Positions 8,232 through 16,378 of a stretch of 64,000 bases of DNA are shown here, in pieces (the first letter of the stretch is position 1; every line of letters begins with the position of its first letter). The stretch is from Caulobacteraceae bacterium UBA3198. Lineage in GTDB: Bacteria; Pseudomonadota; Alphaproteobacteria; Caulobacterales; Caulobacteraceae. Under the pieces are notes generated by a model, which was not told where the DNA came from, made no database searches, and saw nothing but the letters and a program-made list of their open reading frames with translations. The position numbers and the translations under genes were made by a program. The stretch is from contig DEWY01000002.1 in NCBI GenBank assembly GCA_002363865.1, forward strand, positions 62,001 through 126,000. The letters run 5' to 3'.

Positions 8232-9029
8232 TCAGCCGATCCGGCTGGACATGCCGCCGTCCACCGGCAGCAGGACGCCCGTAATGAAGGCAGCCTCGTC
8301 ACTGGCCAGGAACAGGGCGGCATAGGCCGTGTCCCAGGCCGTGCCCATCTTGGCCCGCAGGGGCACCCGGGCGCCTCTGGCCTGGCGGACGGCTTCCTCA
8401 TCCTGGCCGGTGGCCTGGGCGATGCCCGCCACCGCCATCGGCGTGTCCATCAGGCCCGGCAGGATGGCGTTGCAGCGCACCCCGTATTTGGCGTTGGACT
8501 GGGCGATGCTGGTGGTCAGCCGGTTCATGGCCGCCTTGGAAACCTCGTAGGCCACCTGGGTCCCCCCGGCGATCGAGGCCAGGGACGAGATATTGACGAT
8601 GGCGCCGCCGCCCTGCTCCCGCATCACCGGGATGGCCGCCTTGCTGGTCAGCCAGGCGCCCTTCAGATTGACGCTCAGGATACGGTCGAAGGCGTCCTCC
8701 TCGACCTTGTGAGCCGGGCCGTCGCCGCCGCCGATCCCGACATTGTTCACCAGGATGTCGATGCGCCCCAGGACCTCGGTCGCCTTGGCGATCACGGCGG
8801 CCGCCCCGTCAGCCTTGGCGATATTGGCCGCGAAGGCCTCGGCCTGCCCGCCCTCGGCGGCGATCAGGTCCACCGTCTCCTGGGCCCGCTCGGCCACCCG
8901 GTCGACACAGAGGACCTTGGCGCCTTCGCGGGCGAACAGGATGGCCATGGCGCGGCCATTGCCGATGGTCTGACCCGGGGTCTGGCCAGCCCCGCAGACG
9001 ACGGCGGTCTTGCCCTCAAGCCGGGCCAT
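8232..9029 (-). CDS. Short-chain dehydrogenase/reductase
   Basis: SDR oxidoreductase of 265 residues. The nucleotide-binding glycine motif is unusual, CGAGQTPGQTIGNG near residue 12, several residues longer than the standard TGxxxGIG. NNVGIGG follows near residue 93, the catalytic Ser is in NISSLAS and the Tyr/Lys pair in YEVSKAA. The start ATG overlaps the stop of the upstream CMD gene by one base (TGATG), which implies translational coupling. It shares only fold-level similarity with the next SDR, so the two are not a recent duplication. Confidence 0.86.
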   Translation of the reverse strand: MARLEGKTAVVCGAGQTPGQTIGNGRAMAILFAREGAKVLCVDRVAERAQETVDLIAAEGGQAEAFAANIAKADGAAAVIAKATEVLGRIDILVNNVGIGGGDGPAHKVEEDAFDRILSVNLKGAWLTSKAAIPVMREQGGGAIVNISSLASIAGGTQVAYEVSKAAMNRLTTSIAQSNAKYGVRCNAILPGLMDTPMAVAGIAQATGQDEEAVRQARGARVPLRAKMGTAWDTAYAALFLASDEAAFITGVLLPVDGGMSSRIG

Positions 9030-9598
9030 CAGAAGCCCTTCAGGTCAGGATCGAGGGTCTGGCCCTCGTCCAGCTGGACCCCGAAGCTGTTCAGCATCAT
9101 CGAGACCTGGGTGTACTGACCAGCCGAGAACACCACGTCCATCTTCTGCTTGTCGCTGAAATGGGCGTCCAGCGCCTTCCAGGTGGCGTCGGTGATGAAC
9201 TGGTCGTGGTGCAGCTCGTCGGCCGCCCGGATCAGGGCCGCATCAGCCGCGCTCCAGCCCGGCGCGTCCGGGCCGGCCTTGATGCGGGCGACCTCCTCAT
9301 CGGTCAGGCCCGCCTGCTTGCCGATGGGCACATGCTGGGTCCACTCATAGCCCGAGCGGCACAGATAGCCGATGCGCAGGATGACGATCTCCCGCTCCCG
9401 GGCCGGCAGGCCGTTGCGGCGCGACAGGATGTAGTTGCCCCAGCCCATGAAGCCCTTCATCGCCTTGGGCTCGCGCACCAGGGTGCGGAAGATGTTGATC
9501 ACCCGGCCGCGCTCGGCCATGGGCGCCAGCAGCTCGCGCTGGTCGGCGTCCATATCCTTGTCGGCCAGCGGCTCGATCCGGGGTTTGGCCAGGCGCAT
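9029..9598 (-). CDS. Carboxymuconolactone decarboxylase-family (AhpD-like) protein
   Basis: 189-residue all-helical protein of the CMD/AhpD-like family. The central helices contain RNGLPAREREIVILRIGYL and CRSGYEWTQHVPIGKQAG, the usual core with His after the EW pair. Only one cysteine is present there, so it lacks the CxxC pair of peroxidase-type AhpD and is more like the lactone-decarboxylase or uncharacterised branch. GGAGG lies upstream of ATG 9598. First gene of an operon with two SDRs, suggesting breakdown of a cyclic or aromatic compound; this is inference. Confidence 0.8.
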   Translation of the reverse strand: MRLAKPRIEPLADKDMDADQRELLAPMAERGRVINIFRTLVREPKAMKGFMGWGNYILSRRNGLPAREREIVILRIGYLCRSGYEWTQHVPIGKQAGLTDEEVARIKAGPDAPGWSAADAALIRAADELHHDQFITDATWKALDAHFSDKQKMDVVFSAGQYTQVSMMLNSFGVQLDEGQTLDPDLKGF

Positions 9599-9763
9599 GG
9601 GTGGTCCTCCGCTGTTATGTCCGGCGCCCCGAACATACGCGCGGCCAGCCCGGCCTCTAGGGTCGGGTCTGGTCGGCGACCGGCAGGGCCCGCCTCTTTT
9701 TCAGCCCCTGTCATGGGCCGGACCCGGCGGCGGCGTCAATCTCAAGCCGCCGCGGAGAGGCCG

Positions 9764-11230
9764 TTAGGCGCGGGAGACCGGCGCGGCCGCGGGCTCGCCA
9801 GCAGGATCGGCGGACGCGGCGGCGGCTTGGGTTCTAGCCGGCGCCTTGTGGCTGATGGCCAGGCCGATGAGGGTCGGGATCAGGATGCCCGGCAGGCCTT
9901 CATAGACCTGGTCGTGCCAGCCCTGCATCCGCCAGGCGAAGGCGATGGCCACCCCGCCCAGCATCAGGGCGATGGCCGTGGGCTGGTTGAGACGACGTCC
10001 CAGGGCCTGGACGATCATCAGCGGTCCGAAGGCGCAGGCCAGGGTCGACCAGGCCAGGATCACCAGGCTGAAGACGCTGCGCGACCCGCTCAGGGCGAAC
10101 ATCAGGGCCATGAGCGTGACGGCTGCGGTGACCATCTTCATCACCCAGGCCTTCTGGATCCGACCGCCGGCCAGGTCGCTGGTGATCGCCGCCGAGCAGG
10201 CCAGGACGAGCGAGTCCGCCGTCGACATGGTGGCCGCGAAGATGCCGGCCAGGATCACGCCGACCAGGGCGGCCGGCAGCAGCTCGACGGCCATGGTCGG
10301 CAGGGCGAGCTCGGGGTCCAGGGCGCCCAGGTCTGGCAGATAGAGCCGGGACATCAGGCCGACGCCCGTGGCCAGCAGGTAGAACAGGGTGAAATAGCCA
10401 TAGTACCAGCCCCGGGCCGCGGCCATGTCGCTGGGCTCTTTGAGGGCCATGAAGCGGACCATGACGTGGGGCTGGCCGATGACGCTGAGGCCGGCGAACA
10501 TCCAGCCGAGGACGAACAGCGCCATCCCCAGAAGGCCGGGGAACAGCAGGTCGTCGGGGAAGAGGTTGAGATAGCCGGGGATGGCGGCCATCTCCAGATA
10601 GGTCGCGTCGATCCCGCCCCGCCCGGCCACCGCCACGAACAGCAGGAGGCTCATGGCGAAGACCATGACGATGGACTGGGCCGCATCGGTCCAGATCGAG
10701 GCCCGGATGCCGCCAAAGGCGCTGTAGGCGAGGATGAGCACCGCCGAGATGATGGCGCCGGTCTGCGGGCTCCAGCCCAGAACCCCCTGCAGGGCCTTAC
10801 CGCCGGCGGCGATCTGGGCCGCCGCATAGGCGCCCAGGAAGATGACGGCGATCACCGCGGCGATCTTGCGCCACAGGCCGAAGTCCTGCCCCGACCACTT
10901 CGCCACGACCGCGCCGAAGGACACCTGCCCGGAGCTCTCCGTCACCTCGCGCAGACGGCGGTGGATGAACAGGGAGGCCAGGAAGTCGCCGAGGATCCAG
11001 CCGACCATCAGCCAGATGGCCGCCAGCCCCGTGGCGTAGGTGAAGCCGATCACCCCGATGAACATGTAGCCGGAGTTATTGGTCGCCACCGCCGACAGCC
11101 CGGCCATGGCCGGCCGCACGCTGCTGCTGGCCAGGTAGTAGTCGCTCTTGGAGGCCTTGGCCTTGCTCACCGAGGCCAGGCCGATGGCCACGAAGCCGGC
11201 CAGACAGAGCAGAAATACGATCATGGTCAT
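9764..11230 (-). CDS. Sodium:solute symporter (SSS family), possible osmolyte carrier
   Basis: Inner-membrane symporter of 488 residues with about 13 hydrophobic helices, in the family that includes PutP and other sodium-driven permeases. SAFGGIRASIWTDAAQSIVM, around residue 175, is a characteristic SSS segment and ATMSTADSLVLACSAA, around residue 335, another. It follows the ectoine-specific aspartokinase on the same strand after 81 bases that hold a strong hairpin, so it may be partly co-transcribed with the ect operon. Uptake of ectoine, proline or another compatible solute is a reasonable guess from position, not shown by sequence. Confidence 0.85.
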   Translation of the reverse strand: MTMIVFLLCLAGFVAIGLASVSKAKASKSDYYLASSSVRPAMAGLSAVATNNSGYMFIGVIGFTYATGLAAIWLMVGWILGDFLASLFIHRRLREVTESSGQVSFGAVVAKWSGQDFGLWRKIAAVIAVIFLGAYAAAQIAAGGKALQGVLGWSPQTGAIISAVLILAYSAFGGIRASIWTDAAQSIVMVFAMSLLLFVAVAGRGGIDATYLEMAAIPGYLNLFPDDLLFPGLLGMALFVLGWMFAGLSVIGQPHVMVRFMALKEPSDMAAARGWYYGYFTLFYLLATGVGLMSRLYLPDLGALDPELALPTMAVELLPAALVGVILAGIFAATMSTADSLVLACSAAITSDLAGGRIQKAWVMKMVTAAVTLMALMFALSGSRSVFSLVILAWSTLACAFGPLMIVQALGRRLNQPTAIALMLGGVAIAFAWRMQGWHDQVYEGLPGILIPTLIGLAISHKAPARTQAAAASADPAGEPAAAPVSRA

Positions 11231-11275
11231 GGCGCGGGCCTCGGGTCGAAAAGGGTCAGATCAAAAATGTGAAAG

Positions 11276-11299
11276 GCCCGCGGCGCTGGCGCCGCGGGC
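11276..11299 (-). terminator. Hairpin after the ect operon
   Basis: A perfect 10-bp GC stem (GCCCGCGGCG with CGCCGCGGGC) and a 4-base loop lie 13 bases after the aspartokinase stop codon. On the minus strand they are followed by CTTTCACATTTTT, a broken U-run. A moderate intrinsic terminator that would separate the ect genes from the symporter or allow partial read-through. Confidence 0.55.
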
Positions 11300-11311
11300 G
11301 TAAAATGGTCT

Positions 11312-12760
11312 TCAGGCGGCGCTGCGAAGAGGTCGGGCGAGCGCCCCGTCCTCCTCCACCAGCCGTCGGTGCAGGGCGGTGACGGCCGCGCCGTAACTCT
11401 CTTCGGACACGACGAACTGAATATCGACCCGGCGGGACAACTGCTGCAGGCCGAGCACCTCGACCCCGCCTTCGCCCAGCGCCAGCGTCGCCCGACTGGT
11501 CAGTCCGGGCACGTTCAAATCGCTGCCAATAACCGCAACAATGGCCACTTTTCGGGTCGAAATGGCCGCATTTGGGAACATCTCTTCGAGGTCCGAGATG
11601 ACCCGTTTCACCTGCTTGGGATTGGCGTCCAGGTGGTGGGTGATGGTGTTGGCGTTGGACGCCTTGGAGACGATCCGCACGTCGTGGCGCGACAGAACCT
11701 CAAGGATTCCCGCGTCATAGCCCTTCACCCCCACCATGTCCTGCTCCAGCAGCTCCAGGGTGGTGACCCCCTTCATGCCGGCGATGATCTCCACCCGCGG
11801 GGTTTCGGAGACGAACTCCCCGCAGATCGACGTGCCCTGGTCCTCGGGCTCGAAAGTATTCTTTACGATCAAGGGGATACCGGCGTGGCGCAGGCCCCGG
11901 GCGGCCCGGGGGTGGATGGCTTCCATGCCCAGATTGGCCAGCTGGTCGGCCACGTCGTAATTGGTCCGGCCGATCTTCCGCACCGCCTCGGCGCCCACCA
12001 GGTTGGGGTCGGCGCTGGAGAGGTGGAACTCCTTGTGGATGATGGCTTCAGAGGCGCCGGTCAGGACGGCGATGCGGCTGAACACCACCTCGCTGTAGCC
12101 CCGGCCAAACTCCTTCATCAGGCCTTCGCGGCGCTGGGCGAAGCCGGTGGCGATGGGCAGTTCACGGGCGACATCCACCTCGGCGAAGGCGTCCTGGATC
12201 CGTTCGTCCAGGGTGAGCGGCCGCTTGTCGTGCCAGGCGGTGAGGTCCACGAAGCGGGCGTTCACACCGCGCCGGCGCAGCTCCAGGGTCAGGTTGTGGG
12301 CGCTGTGGGCCTCGCCGAGGGAGGCCAGCATCTCGCGGGCCGCGCCCAGCTGGGTGTCCAGCCGGAAGTGGCCATGGGCGCACAGACGCTGCAGGTCGCT
12401 GAGCGCCGAGCGGGCGTCCTCGATCCGCGCCAGGATAAAGGCGTCGGCGGTCTGCCGATCCTCGCCGTCGCCGAACCGGTCAGCGTTGATCTTCAGCATC
12501 TCGGCCTGCAGACGGGCCATGGCGTCGAGCCAGGCCGAAGCCTCCAGGGCCGAGGCCCCGGCGAACAGGGCGTAGACGCCGGGCCTCCCGGTCTTCTTGT
12601 GTTCCAGGAGCTGGTTGGTGATGCCCGCATAGGCCGACACCACGAAGATGCGGCCATAGAGGTCGTCCCCCTTGCGGTCGCCCACCAGGATATTGGCCAT
12701 CACCGCATCGGTGTTGGAGATCGAGGTGCCGCCGATTTTCTCGACTGTATGTCCGCTCAT
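11312..12760 (-). CDS. ask: Ectoine-pathway aspartate kinase (Ask_Ect)
   Basis: Makes aspartyl phosphate from aspartate, the entry step of ectoine synthesis. 482 residues. An N-terminal amino-acid kinase domain (KIGGTSISN near residue 8; FVVSAYAGITNQLLE near residue 40; FSRIAVLTGASEAIIHKEF mid-protein) is followed by two C-terminal ACT domains beginning near residue 325 (VEIIAGMKGVTTLELLEQ). The long kinase domain and location inside an ect cluster mark the specialised, usually feedback-relaxed isoform. The start ATG overlaps the ectD stop by one base (TGATG). It supplies aspartyl phosphate; aspartate-semialdehyde dehydrogenase is not in the window. Confidence 0.9.
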   Translation of the reverse strand: MSGHTVEKIGGTSISNTDAVMANILVGDRKGDDLYGRIFVVSAYAGITNQLLEHKKTGRPGVYALFAGASALEASAWLDAMARLQAEMLKINADRFGDGEDRQTADAFILARIEDARSALSDLQRLCAHGHFRLDTQLGAAREMLASLGEAHSAHNLTLELRRRGVNARFVDLTAWHDKRPLTLDERIQDAFAEVDVARELPIATGFAQRREGLMKEFGRGYSEVVFSRIAVLTGASEAIIHKEFHLSSADPNLVGAEAVRKIGRTNYDVADQLANLGMEAIHPRAARGLRHAGIPLIVKNTFEPEDQGTSICGEFVSETPRVEIIAGMKGVTTLELLEQDMVGVKGYDAGILEVLSRHDVRIVSKASNANTITHHLDANPKQVKRVISDLEEMFPNAAISTRKVAIVAVIGSDLNVPGLTSRATLALGEGGVEVLGLQQLSRRVDIQFVVSEESYGAAVTALHRRLVEEDGALARPLRSAA

Positions 12761-13683
12761 CAGGCCGCCCTCACCTGTTGGGCCAGGCTTCCGGAGACGG
12801 GAACCAGCCGTTGCGTATGCTCCCGCGCGCCGATGAATTCCGGACGCGGGCGTTCGGCCCCGAAGGGCTTTTCAAGGCGGTTGGCCCAGGCGTTGTAAAC
12901 CATGAAGGCGTTGGCCCGCGGGTACGGCGTGATGTTGCCGTTGGACCCGTGCATCGTGTTGCAGTCGAAGATCACCACCGAGCCGGCGGGGCCCGTCGGC
13001 GCGACGATGCCGTGCTGCTCGGCCAGCTTGGCCAGGCTGTCACGGTCGGGCACCCCGTACTCCTGCTTGCGCAGGGACTCCTTGTAGTGGTCCTCCGGCG
13101 TCTCGCCGACGCAGGTGACGAAGGTCTTGTGCGAGCCGGGCATCAGCATCAGCGGCCCGTTGAACTCGAAATTATCGACGAGCTGGACCGACATGGAGAT
13201 GGCGCGCATGCGCGGCATGCCGTCCTCGGTGTGCCAGGTCTCGAAGTCGGAGTGCCAGTAGAACTCCTTGCCGTCGAAGCCGGGCTTGTAGTTCAGCCGG
13301 GTCTGATGGAGGTAGACCTCATCGCCCAGGATGTGGTTGGCGATCGCCACCAGGCGCTCGTCGGCGGCCAGCCGCCCGAGCAGGGCGCTCTGCTGGTGAA
13401 CCGCGAAGATCGAGCGCAGGGCGCCCGAGGACGGTTCGGCGACGATGGTCTGCGGATCCAGGGTGGCGGGAATGCCGCGCAGGCGGTTCATTTCAGCCTG
13501 TAGCGTGGCGATTTCGTCGGCTTCGAAGACGTTTTCCAGAACCAAGAAGCCGTCGCGCTCGAAGGCGTCGTGCTGCGCCTGGCTGAGCGGCGATTCCGAG
13601 TGCCAGTCGCTGTGGATCACGGGGTCCTTGCGCGCCAGCCACTGCGGCTGGTCGGCGACCCGCGAGGGGTAGAGATCGGTCAT
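12760..13683 (-). CDS. ectD: Ectoine 5-hydroxylase
   Basis: Cytoplasmic Fe(II)/2-oxoglutarate dioxygenase that converts ectoine to 5-hydroxyectoine. 307 residues. The signature block FYWHSDFETWHTEDGMPRMR holds iron ligands H144 and D146, and the third ligand H245 is in CNTMHGSNGN. The preceding NYKPGF and following SVQLVDN segments also fit EctD. AAGGAG lies 6 bases before ATG 13683. It follows ectC after a 114-base hairpin-rich gap and is coupled to ask. Its presence means the cell can make hydroxyectoine, not just ectoine. Confidence 0.95.
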   Translation of the reverse strand: MTDLYPSRVADQPQWLARKDPVIHSDWHSESPLSQAQHDAFERDGFLVLENVFEADEIATLQAEMNRLRGIPATLDPQTIVAEPSSGALRSIFAVHQQSALLGRLAADERLVAIANHILGDEVYLHQTRLNYKPGFDGKEFYWHSDFETWHTEDGMPRMRAISMSVQLVDNFEFNGPLMLMPGSHKTFVTCVGETPEDHYKESLRKQEYGVPDRDSLAKLAEQHGIVAPTGPAGSVVIFDCNTMHGSNGNITPYPRANAFMVYNAWANRLEKPFGAERPRPEFIGAREHTQRLVPVSGSLAQQVRAA

Positions 13684-13702
13684 GAAAGGCTCCTTCCGCC
13701 TC

Positions 13703-13788
13703 GGGGCTCCTGACCGGCCCCCTCGGGGGGCGGGTCGGAGGCTCCATCAAGTCAAAGGGTGGGGGTCAAGGGCGGCGTCACGCCGCCC
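13703..13788 (-). other. Hairpin-rich ectC-ectD intergenic segment
   Basis: Just after the ectC stop is a perfect 8-bp stem GGGCGGCG/CGCCGCCC (13770-13788) with a TGA loop on the minus strand. A longer imperfect hairpin (about 13703-13746) follows. There is no clear U-run. It could attenuate transcription or set ectD-ask levels below ectABC. Confidence 0.4.
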
Positions 13789-13797
13789 GGGCCCGCC

Positions 13798-14190
13798 TCA
13801 GACGGTCTCGGCTTCCAGCGGGTAGGCGCCGGTCTCGTCATGAACTTCCAGCCCGTTGAGGGGCGGGTTGAACACGCACGCCATCTTCATCTCGGACTTG
13901 GCCCGCAGGATGTGCTTGTCGTGCTTGTCCAGGGCGTACATGACGCCGGGCTTGATCTGATGGACCTCACCGGTGGCGATGTCCTCGATCGAGCCCTCGC
14001 CGGAGACGCAGTAAACCGACTCCAGGTGGTTCTGATAATGCATGGGCAGCTCAGAACCGGCGTAGATGGTGGTCATGTGGAAGGAGAAACCCATCTGGTC
14101 CTCCTTCAGCAGCAGCCGGGTGCTCTCCCAGCCCTTGGTGACCACCCGGCGGCGGGTCTGCTCGGCTTCGTGCAGGTCGCGTACGATCAT
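13798..14190 (-). CDS. ectC: L-ectoine synthase
   Basis: Cyclises N-gamma-acetyl-diaminobutyrate to ectoine. 130 residues, the normal size, single cupin fold. It starts [16 protein letters not shown]; the central [21 protein letters not shown] includes the conserved His and Tyr region of the metal site (quoted as consecutive motifs TIYAG, MHYQNH, ESVYC). The later [13 protein letters not shown] block is also typical. AAGGAG precedes ATG 14190. It begins 12 bases after the ectB stop, so it is tightly co-transcribed. Confidence 0.95.
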   Translation of the reverse strand: MIVRDLHEAEQTRRRVVTKGWESTRLLLKEDQMGFSFHMTTIYAGSELPMHYQNHLESVYCVSGEGSIEDIATGEVHQIKPGVMYALDKHDKHILRAKSEMKMACVFNPPLNGLEVHDETGAYPLEAETV

Positions 14191-14202
14191 TACTGATACT
14201 CC

Positions 14203-15516
14203 TTAGGCCGCCGAGCCGAGCGCCTGGCGCTCAGCAACCTCGGCGACACAGTCGGCAAGAATGTCGAGGCCGGCGTCGAGGTCGGCCTCAGTGATATTGA
14301 GCGGGGCCAGGACCTTGAGGATCTGGTCGTGGGCGCCGCTGGTCTCGATGATCAGGCCGCGCTTGAAGGCCTCATCGACGACGGGGTCGGAAATCTTGGA
14401 CGACCCCACGTCCAGGCCGCACATCATGCCGCGGCCCTTGACGCCCTTGACCACGCTGCGGTTGGCGAGCGCGATCTCGCGAAGGCGCTTGCGCAGGCGC
14501 TCGCCCTTCTTCTGGACCTCGGCGGCGAAGCTGTCGTCGGACCAGAAGGTGTCGATGGCCGCCTTGGCGGTGACGAAGGCGTGGCAGTTGCCGCGGAAGG
14601 TGCCGTTGTGCTCGCCCGGCGACCACTGGTCCAATTCCGGCTTCACCAGCACCAGGGCCATGGGCAGACCCATGCCCGACAGGGACTTGGCCATGGTGAT
14701 GATGTCCGGCTTCACCCCCATGTTTTCGAAGCTGAAGAAGGTGCCCGTGCGGCCGCAGCCGGCCTGGATGTCGTCGACGATGAACAGGGCGCCGTGCTTG
14801 TGGGCGATCTTCTCGATCTTGCGCATCCACTCGGCCGAAGCGACGTTCAGGCCGCCCTCGCCCTGGACCGGTTCGACGATGATCGCAGCCGGATCATCGA
14901 CGCCGCCTGAGGGATCGCTCAGCATCTGGTCGAGCTGGGCGGCGGTGTCGACGTCGTCGCCGAAATAGCCGCAATAGGGCATCCGGGTCACCCCATTCAG
15001 GGGGGTGTGCGCGCCGCCCCGGTGGTGGCTGTTGCCCGTGGCCGACAGGGCGCCCAGGGTCACCCCGTGGAAGCCGTTGGTGAAGGAGATGATGTTGGTG
15101 CGGCCGGTCACCTTGCGGGCCAGCTTCATGGCCGCCTCGACGGCGTTGGCGCCGGTGGGGCCGGTGAACTGGGCGCGATAGGTCATGCCGCGGGGCTTGA
15201 GGATCTTGCCCTCAAGGGCCTCGAGGAACTCGGCCTTGGCCCGGGAGTGCATGTCCAGGCTGTGAACCACACCATTACGGTCGATGTAGTCCATCAGCGC
15301 CTGCTTCATGGCCGGGTGGTTATGGCCATAGTTCAGCACCGAGCAGCCGGTCAGAAAGTCGATATAGCCCTTGCCCTCGCTGTCGTACTGCCAGGAGCCC
15401 TCGGCCCGGTCGAAGATGGCCGGGAAGCTGCGCGAATAGGAGCGCACCTGGGATTCCATGCGTTCGAAGGTGGCGAAGGGGCGCGTGGTCTGCGCCGGGG
15501 TCTCTGCGTCATACAT
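14203..15516 (-). CDS. ectB: Diaminobutyrate-2-oxoglutarate transaminase
   Basis: PLP enzyme (class III aminotransferase) making L-2,4-diaminobutyrate from aspartate semialdehyde. 437 residues. It has the N-terminal FERMESQVRSYSRSFP typical of EctB, GPTGANAVEAAMKLAR in the cofactor-binding region, FIVDDIQAGCGRTG with the cofactor Asp, and MAKSLSGMG with the Schiff-base lysine K277. GAAGGGAA lies upstream of ATG 15516. The start overlaps the end of ectA by 8 bases, implying translational coupling. Confidence 0.95.
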   Translation of the reverse strand: MYDAETPAQTTRPFATFERMESQVRSYSRSFPAIFDRAEGSWQYDSEGKGYIDFLTGCSVLNYGHNHPAMKQALMDYIDRNGVVHSLDMHSRAKAEFLEALEGKILKPRGMTYRAQFTGPTGANAVEAAMKLARKVTGRTNIISFTNGFHGVTLGALSATGNSHHRGGAHTPLNGVTRMPYCGYFGDDVDTAAQLDQMLSDPSGGVDDPAAIIVEPVQGEGGLNVASAEWMRKIEKIAHKHGALFIVDDIQAGCGRTGTFFSFENMGVKPDIITMAKSLSGMGLPMALVLVKPELDQWSPGEHNGTFRGNCHAFVTAKAAIDTFWSDDSFAAEVQKKGERLRKRLREIALANRSVVKGVKGRGMMCGLDVGSSKISDPVVDEAFKRGLIIETSGAHDQILKVLAPLNITEADLDAGLDILADCVAEVAERQALGSAA

Positions 15517-16141
15517 ATTGAATTCCCTTCCTTGGGGTCGGGTCGGTGAATTGAGTGTCGGCCGCCAGGCCGCCGGTTTCAGTCGAAAGGCCGCTGGGCG
15601 GCTCGAAGGGGCCGATGACCACCAGGTGTTCGGTCTCGTGGCCCTCGGGGAAGTGCGCGCCCTTCAGGAACCAGGGCGCATCGCTTAGCGGACCCGAGAG
15701 CCGTCTCGCCACGCCCTTGAACAGGCCCCAGGAGGCGCCGTTGTCCGGGGTGATGGTGGTCTTGATCTTCGTCACGCCTGTGCAGGCGGGGCGCTGCAGC
15801 AGGTGGTCGATCATCTGGCCCGCCAGGCCGAGGCCTCGGGCGCTCTCGCCCACCGCCACCTGCCAGACGAAGAGGACGTCGGGCTCCTGCGGCGGCCGGT
15901 AGGCGGAGATCCACCCCACCAGCTCGTCGCCCCGCTTCACCGTCACGCAGGTGTCGGCGAAGTGGGTGCATTGCAGGAGGTTGCAATAGGCCGAGTTCTG
16001 GTCGAGCGGCGGACAGGCGGCGATCAGGCGGTGAACCGCCAAACCGTCATCTGCCGTGGGTGGAGAGAACTCCAGCCCGCCCCCCGAGCGCTCTCCGACG
16101 CCCGGCGCACCGGACGACGTTTGATTGCTCTGCATTTCCAT
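15509..16141 (-). CDS. ectA: Diaminobutyrate acetyltransferase
   Basis: GNAT acetyltransferase producing N-gamma-acetyl-L-2,4-diaminobutyrate. 210 residues. Family blocks: CPPLDQNSAYCNLLQCTHF, VLFVWQVAVGESARGLGLAGQ (acetyl-CoA loop, quoted in two parts as VLFVWQVAVG and ARGLGLAGQ) and TTITPDNGASWGLFKG. ATG 16141 is the only reasonable upstream start, with a second ATG two codons later; neither has a Shine-Dalgarno sequence. The promoter immediately upstream predicts transcription starting about at this ATG, so the message may be leaderless. First gene of ectABCD-ask. Confidence 0.93.
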   Translation of the reverse strand: MEMQSNQTSSGAPGVGERSGGGLEFSPPTADDGLAVHRLIAACPPLDQNSAYCNLLQCTHFADTCVTVKRGDELVGWISAYRPPQEPDVLFVWQVAVGESARGLGLAGQMIDHLLQRPACTGVTKIKTTITPDNGASWGLFKGVARRLSGPLSDAPWFLKGAHFPEGHETEHLVVIGPFEPPSGLSTETGGLAADTQFTDPTPRKGIQYV

Positions 16142-16147
16142 GGCCGT

Positions 16148-16176
16148 TATTTCGTTCGTGGAACTAAATATGTCAA
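16148..16176 (-). promoter_or_regulatory. ectA promoter with embedded EctR-type operator
   Basis: On the minus strand a consensus -35 TTGACA (16176-16171) is separated by 17 bases from GAAATA (16153-16148) as -10. Spacer plus -10 form an inverted repeat: TATTTCGTTC (16148-16157), a 3-base GTG spacer, GAACTAAATA (16161-16170), matching in 9 of 10 positions. On the gene strand the half-site begins TATTTAGT, which as I recall is also the half-site reported for EctR1 of methanotrophs. The predicted start point is at or next to 16141. Confidence 0.75.
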
Positions 16177-16270
16177 CCCCAGCTGCCCAGCGTTTGCGCA
16201 GGCATTCGCGATCGGATGTGGGAATTCGCGAGGATTTCAGGCAGTTCCATGAGAATTGGCGAATCTCGTT

Positions 16271-16287
16271 AATTTGAGCTTCAAATT
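16271..16287. promoter_or_regulatory. Inverted repeat upstream of the MarR gene
   Basis: Perfect inverted repeat AATTTGA-GCT-TCAAATT, 92 bases before the MarR start, in the ectA/ectR divergent region. It differs in sequence from the ectA operator. It may be a second regulator site or the MarR autoregulation site. Confidence 0.4.
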
Positions 16288-16378
16288 GTCCGTGACATCG
16301 CGTGTCCGGACGCTTGCCTCTCCCCTCCTTCTGCGAGATCAGGGGTCTGCGATGACTCGGGAAGCCTGGAGGAGATGA

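Noticed and set aside
9161..11272. 703-codon plus-strand open frame opposite the CMD and symporter genes
   Set aside because: It spans two clear genes on the opposite strand and reads as His/Gln/Gly/Asp-rich shadow sequence with no domain.
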